A stretch of DNA of 25,748 nucleotides from a virus. The position numbers and the translations under genes were made by a program. The notes under the pieces are model-generated. The model ran no database searches, had not been told where the DNA came from, and was given only the letters and a program-made list of their open reading frames with translations. The DNA lies in the IMG/VR virus record IMGVR_UViG_3300035703_000387, positions 1 to 25,748 of that record; one strand, given 5' to 3'. Of the stretch, positions 23,025 through 25,748 are shown piece after piece (the first letter of the stretch is position 1; the number at the start of each line of letters is the position of its first letter).

Positions 23025-23353
23025 GACGCCATTTTATCAGCGTGACCATCATGGCCTTTCTCCTGGGGGTGACCCTAGGGTTCATGGCAGGGAAGGCTCA
23101 CGCCCAACAGAACACCTACAGTGACCAGTATGGGCGAGTGGTAGGGCAGGGGAGCACGGTGGGCAACCAGACCACCTACAGCGATCAGTATGGCAGGACA
23201 TTGGGATACGGCTATCAGGTGGGCAATCAAACCACCTATGTCGATCAGTACGGGAGAACCCTTGGTTATGAGTCCCAGATAGGGACTAACCCATACCCGA
23301 ATTCAAACCCGAATATATCCGATTCGATGCCAGCCCCATTCACAGGGAGATAA
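23021..23353 (+). CDS. Secreted protein with three 20-aa repeats
   Basis: The first 28 residues form a signal peptide (RRHFISVTIMAFLLGVTLG, cleavage likely after AHA). Three tandem 20-residue units follow at 32-51, 52-71 and 72-90, each TYSDQYGRTLGYGxxVGNQT-like, then a Pro/Asn-rich tail. Such Y-x-DQYGR-x-x-G repeats occur in small exported bacterial proteins of unknown role and look like stacked beta turns. In a phage it may act in the periplasm or envelope after infection or lysogeny. It overlaps the gene before it by 4 nt. Confidence 0.8.
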   Translation: MRRHFISVTIMAFLLGVTLGFMAGKAHAQQNTYSDQYGRVVGQGSTVGNQTTYSDQYGRTLGYGYQVGNQTTYVDQYGRTLGYESQIGTNPYPNSNPNISDSMPAPFTGR

Positions 23354-23354
23354 C

Positions 23355-23567
23355 ATGAAGCAGTATTTTTTGATTGGTTTGGTGTTCGTGGCAGGGGTGA
23401 TGGGCACCGAGTATTTCAAGCGGTACGGCACCTACCTCGATGAGCTGAAGTGTGGAATCTACAAGCCAGGCTGGACCACCGTGGTGGCCTATGACGATGG
23501 CGAATTGATATGTGTCTATCGGCAGCAGGACTGGCCCCAGAAGACACACTCAGGGAGATCCACATGA
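23355..23567 (+). CDS. 70-aa membrane-anchored protein, unknown
   Basis: MKQYFLIGLVFVAGVMGTEY forms an N-terminal membrane anchor or signal, followed by a small soluble part with two Cys (LKCGIYKPGW, ELICVYRQQDW) that could form a disulfide outside the cytoplasm. GGGAGA precedes the start, as for the next gene. It may act with the secreted repeat protein coded 1 bp upstream. No family is recognised. Confidence 0.75.
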   Translation: MKQYFLIGLVFVAGVMGTEYFKRYGTYLDELKCGIYKPGWTTVVAYDDGELICVYRQQDWPQKTHSGRST

Positions 23568-23785
23568 AGGTCGTCATCATGCTCGAAGACACCCCTAAGG
23601 GGATCTACCCTGAGGTTCGTTGGAAGGGGAATGGGGTCTGCGACCACCCTCCAGACAGCATCTCGCTACACCTTTGTACTCTACTCGTGAAACAGATCGA
23701 GGAGCTGGCAAAAGCGGGGGCACTGGTGGTCGTGAAGGAGCCTATGACACCCGAAGCTGAAGCTTCACAAAGGCGTCTCGGATAG
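23564..23785 (+). CDS. 73-aa protein, unknown
   Basis: I start at ATG 23564, coupled by an ATGA overlap to the stop of the previous gene and preceded by GGGAGA, not at 23510. The product MKVVIMLEDTPKGIYPEVRW... continues with SISLHLCTLLVKQIEELAKA, a beta strand then helix pattern. It is the last gene of the small-gene operon and its 3' end overlaps the end of a - strand gene by 44 nt. No family is recognised. Confidence 0.75.
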   Translation: MKVVIMLEDTPKGIYPEVRWKGNGVCDHPPDSISLHLCTLLVKQIEELAKAGALVVVKEPMTPEAEASQRRLG

Positions 23786-23990
23786 CTGCTGACTCGGATC
23801 TGAAGGGTCCATCCTCATCGACGGCTACCACTTTACCCTTCTGGGTTCGCTCCCAGTACCACCCGCCATAGCGAAGCGGTTCCCCCTTGATGCGGGTGCC
23901 ATTCCAAACCTTGGTAGTGGTTCGTCCCGCAAAGTAGACCTTCACCCCAGCCTTTTTGACCTGGTGGATGAAGTTCGTAGGCAGTCTCAC
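23742..23990 (-). CDS. 82-aa protein on the opposite strand, unknown
   Basis: This is the only - strand gene I support. It starts with GTG at 23990 behind a near-perfect ribosome binding site, AAAGGAGG, at 23996-24003 (read on the - strand). The product has YGGWYWERTQKGKVVAVDED followed by GPFRSESAAIRDAFVKLQLR, which reads like a folded small domain seen in phage hypothetical proteins. It converges with the + strand small-gene operon with a 44-bp overlap, and diverges from the MarR-integrase operon, with which it may share the control region 24004-24164. Confidence 0.75.
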   Translation of the reverse strand: MRLPTNFIHQVKKAGVKVYFAGRTTTKVWNGTRIKGEPLRYGGWYWERTQKGKVVAVDEDGPFRSESAAIRDAFVKLQLRVS

Positions 23991-24118
23991 GCATTCCTCC
24001 TTTGATTTTAGTTACCATGTGGAGAGTGCTGAGTCCGGGCAATGGTTGTCAAGCCTCAGTTGCCTTCTTTCCACGCTTACCATTTGGAGAGAATTTATTG
24101 ACGGATGAGTCCGCATGA

Positions 24119-24139
24119 TTCAGACTCTAATCGTCTGAA
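24119..24139. promoter_or_regulatory. Operator-like palindrome upstream of the MarR-like gene
   Basis: TTCAGAC (24119-24125) and GTCTGAA (24133-24139) form a perfect 7-bp inverted repeat around TCTAATC. It lies 26 bp before the start of the MarR-like gene. TTGACG at 24098-24103 could be the -35 box of a promoter whose -10 falls in the palindrome, though spacing to TCTAAT is long (22). Autoregulation is the simple reading; a small hairpin CGGA-TGAG-TCCG (24102-24113) lies just upstream. Confidence 0.55.
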
Positions 24140-24164
24140 ATGAAAGCGGGAGGTGTGAAACCAG

Positions 24165-24497
24165 ATGCAACCACAAGAGGCATTTAGATTACTCTCAGGT
24201 ATCCAGAAGGTAGATCCTGAGATGCCTATCCAGCAGGTGATGTGCTTGCTGGTTATAGCGGAAGCAGAAGAAGGCCTTTCTCTTACTGATGTTGCCAAAA
24301 AGGTAGGAATAAGCCTGACAACTGCATCTCGCTACGTAAGTGCTCTTGGTAAAATGAATCGTCATCGTACTGAGGGCTTAAAATTCATCGAGTCTCACGA
24401 GGATCCGATGGAAAGACGCAAGAAAATTATACGGATAACCACCAAGGGCAAGATCGCCCTTCGCAACATCTTAGGAGAAACCCATGCCAATCTTTAG
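24165..24497 (+). CDS. MarR-like winged-helix regulator
   Basis: The 110-aa protein has helices up to about residue 38, then a helix-turn-helix SLTDVAKKVGISLTTASRYV (about 39-58) and the basic wing (HEDPMERRKKIIRITTKGKI), as in MarR family dimers. GGGAGGTG (24148-24155) precedes the start. The gene overlaps the integrase by 14 nt, so both come from one transcript. It is a good candidate for the lysogeny switch or for controlling integration, since no CI or Cro type repressor is in the window. The palindrome upstream may be its own binding site. Confidence 0.85.
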   Translation: MQPQEAFRLLSGIQKVDPEMPIQQVMCLLVIAEAEEGLSLTDVAKKVGISLTTASRYVSALGKMNRHRTEGLKFIESHEDPMERRKKIIRITTKGKIALRNILGETHANL

Positions 24498-25515
24498 ACG
24501 AGGTAAGAGTTTTATGGTGTCTGTGGGGAGCGGAGAACACCGCTTTAGGCAGTGCTATAAAACAATGGACGAGGCAAAGCTTGCCGAATTGGAAGCTATC
24601 GTTCGCCACAACACAACGGGGTCAGCTTTGATCCCAACAGTGAAGCCTAAGGTTGCCTTGGGACACACCCTCAAGGATGCCTACGAGCTGACGTGGAGGC
24701 TTCATTGGTCTCAGGACAAATCACCGAAGACACACAATGACGCATGTCGTTGCATCTTTCGTGCGATCCCTAGCGACACTCAGCTTACCGACATCAAGCC
24801 TGATCTGATCCTTGAGGCTATCGAGGATTGGGAGGAGCAGGGTAACTCAGGATCCACCGTGAACAGGAAACTGAGTCACCTACGCATGATGCTCAAGACG
24901 GCTCACGAGCGTGACTGGATTGCCACACTTCCCAAAGTTCCAACACGTAGGGAGGGAAAGCACCGAATCCGTTGGATCAATGAGACGGAGGAGCTGAAGG
25001 TTCTGACCACCTGCACCCACCTTGGACTCGATGAGCTGCGGGACTTCATCATCGTGGCGATTGATACGGGGTTCAGGCGTGGGGAGCTTCTCGGACTGGA
25101 GCCGAGAGACATCTTCAACGGACTGATCCACCTCCACGAGGGTGAGACCAAGACGGACAAGGCTCGTTCCGTTCCTGCCACGAGCAGGGTCTCTGAGATC
25201 CTCGCCCGTAGGTCGAACCAACGGAGGATCTTCAACCTCACCGAGCCAGCCCTACGGCATCAGTGGAGGGTGTTGCGCCAGGCAATGAAGCTGGAGGACG
25301 ATCCTCAGTTCGTTGTCCACATGCTGAGACACACTTGTGCGTCAAGGTTGGTTCAACGTGGGGTACCGTTGGCGGTAGTCCAAAAGTGGATGGGACATTC
25401 CAACATCCAGACCACCCTCCGTTATGCCCACCTCGCCCCTGAAAGTCTTATGGTGGGCAAGGAGGCTCTGGAGCAAGTATCTGAGAGGCCAGCCCTGCGG
25501 CTCGTTAACGGCTGA
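24484..25515 (+). CDS. int: Tyrosine-family integrase
   Basis: The 343-aa recombinase carries the complete catalytic set: R198 in DTGFRRGELLGL, a Lys in GETKTDKARSVP, H279 and R282 in HMLRHTCASRLV, H305 in WMGHSNIQTTL and the nucleophile Y314 in LRYAHLAP. The N-terminal part (about 1-60) is the arm-binding type domain and 70-150 the core-binding SAM-like domain. It should insert phage DNA at the tRNA-Leu gene, whose 3' part lies 107 bp downstream. The start overlaps the MarR-like gene; AGGAG sits at 24474-24478. Confidence 0.95.
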   Translation: MPIFRRGKSFMVSVGSGEHRFRQCYKTMDEAKLAELEAIVRHNTTGSALIPTVKPKVALGHTLKDAYELTWRLHWSQDKSPKTHNDACRCIFRAIPSDTQLTDIKPDLILEAIEDWEEQGNSGSTVNRKLSHLRMMLKTAHERDWIATLPKVPTRREGKHRIRWINETEELKVLTTCTHLGLDELRDFIIVAIDTGFRRGELLGLEPRDIFNGLIHLHEGETKTDKARSVPATSRVSEILARRSNQRRIFNLTEPALRHQWRVLRQAMKLEDDPQFVVHMLRHTCASRLVQRGVPLAVVQKWMGHSNIQTTLRYAHLAPESLMVGKEALEQVSERPALRLVNG

Positions 25516-25521
25516 TAAAGG

Positions 25522-25577
25522 GTTGTCACAGGCGTGGTTCTGTGTCAGAAGACGGGCACAAAATGGGGTGTGACAAC
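25522..25577. repeat. 9-bp inverted repeat between integrase and attachment site
   Basis: GTTGTCACA (25522-25530) and TGTGACAAC (25569-25577) are perfect inverted copies 38 bp apart, 45 bp before the tRNA fragment. They could be integrase arm sites or an operator. The right copy is part of the 13-nt sequence also found at 13342-13354. Confidence 0.55.
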
Positions 25578-25621
25578 GGAACTACCCATTGAAAACAAAA
25601 GGGAATTTGGATCGGGCACGG

Positions 25622-25674
25622 TTTAGGTTCCGGTGACGCAAGTCGTGTGGGTTCGAGTCCCTCCGCCCGCACCA
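25622..25674 (+). other. attP/attR: 3' part of tRNA-Leu(UAG) gene
   Basis: From 25622 the sequence reads as a tRNA-Leu from the anticodon loop TTTAGGT (anticodon TAG 25624-25626), 3' anticodon stem TCCGG, a long variable arm GAC-GCAA-GTC, T-loop TTCGAGT (25652-25658), acceptor strand CGCCCGC (25664-25670) and ACCA. Bases before 25622 do not pair as a 5' anticodon stem and no 5' half is present, so this is not a full gene. A tRNA 3' end beside an integrase marks the attachment site. One T-T mismatch (25648 with 25662) breaks the T-stem, unusual for a functional tRNA. Confidence 0.88.
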
Positions 25675-25698
25675 CCCCAAATCCTAAGACAAACTGAA

Positions 25699-25727
25699 GA
25701 GAACTCCTTGTAAACCAAGGGGTTCTC
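25699..25727 (+). terminator. Hairpin downstream of the tRNA fragment
   Basis: GAGAACTCCTT (25699-25709) pairs with AAGGGGTTCTC (25717-25727), 11 bp with one G-T pair and a 7-nt loop. The following bases (CTTCGTTT) are only moderately T-rich, so termination is likely but not certain. It could be the terminator of the host tRNA gene or a phage one. Confidence 0.6.
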
Positions 25728-25748
25728 CTTCGTTTGACAGGGATAGTT

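Noticed and set aside
23833-24042. 69-codon - strand frame beginning upstream of the 82-aa - strand gene
   Set aside because: Its internal ATG touches the ribosome binding site with no spacing, and the overlapping GTG-started frame has a protein-like sequence.
24098-24145. Hammerhead ribozyme-like string GATGAGTCCG followed by GAAA
   Set aside because: The conserved CUGAUGA core and helix arrangement are absent; the hairpin is better read as an operator palindrome.
25601-25674. Complete tRNA-Leu gene
   Set aside because: No 5' acceptor, D-arm or paired 5' anticodon stem; only the 3' part from the anticodon loop is present.

Overview
The window is the late half plus the integration end of a temperate T7-like podovirus (Autographiviridae-type gene order). 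It opens on the last 22 codons of the major capsid protein and a terminator. Then follow, all on the + strand and in T7 order, gp11 and gp12 (tail tube), gp13, gp14, gp15 and gp16 (internal virion and ejection proteins), the gp17 tail fibre, small fibre-associated genes, a second receptor-binding-type protein, a class II holin-like protein, gp18 and gp19 (terminase). No RNA polymerase, replication or CI-type repressor gene is in view. The tRNA-Leu(UAG) 3' end at the right edge has a shape common in Alphaproteobacteria, so that host class is a weak guess.

Right after gp19 (16906-17703) lies about 800 bp without a convincing gene. It holds two arrays of CCTNNAG-like heptamers repeated every 11-12 bp (16980-17109 and 17496-17581) flanking about 390 bp. 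This matches the layout of the T7 concatemer junction, where heptamer arrays flank the terminal repeat. Because gene sequence continues without a break on both sides, the window shows joined genome ends, as in a concatemer, a circle or a prophage.

From 17704 to 20306 is a compact operon: a 39-aa membrane peptide, an amidoligase with an N-terminal zinc ribbon, a class II glutamine amidotransferase with an exposed Cys2, and a 40-aa zinc-ribbon protein. The amidoligase and amidotransferase look like an uncharacterised peptide or cell-wall modification system. From 20331 to 20977 is a dense control region: two terminators, a promoter, a second copy of an 18-nt hairpin motif placed before a T-run, four 20-nt repeats (the last covering a sigma70 promoter), and a roughly 108-nt leader ending in a terminator.

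From 21001 to 23785 are a C5-cytosine methyltransferase, which has a long open +1 frame inside it, and a run of small, mostly unknown genes coding for membrane, Cys-rich and secreted repeat proteins. These look like early anti-host or accessory genes. One short gene (23742-23990) is on the - strand.

The right end is a lysogeny cassette: an operator-like palindrome, a MarR-like regulator overlapping a tyrosine integrase, a 9-bp inverted repeat, and the 3' part of a tRNA-Leu from the anticodon loop to CCA, which is the expected attachment site. The structural genes build and eject the particle, terminase packages it at the junction, and the MarR/integrase cassette decides and carries out integration.
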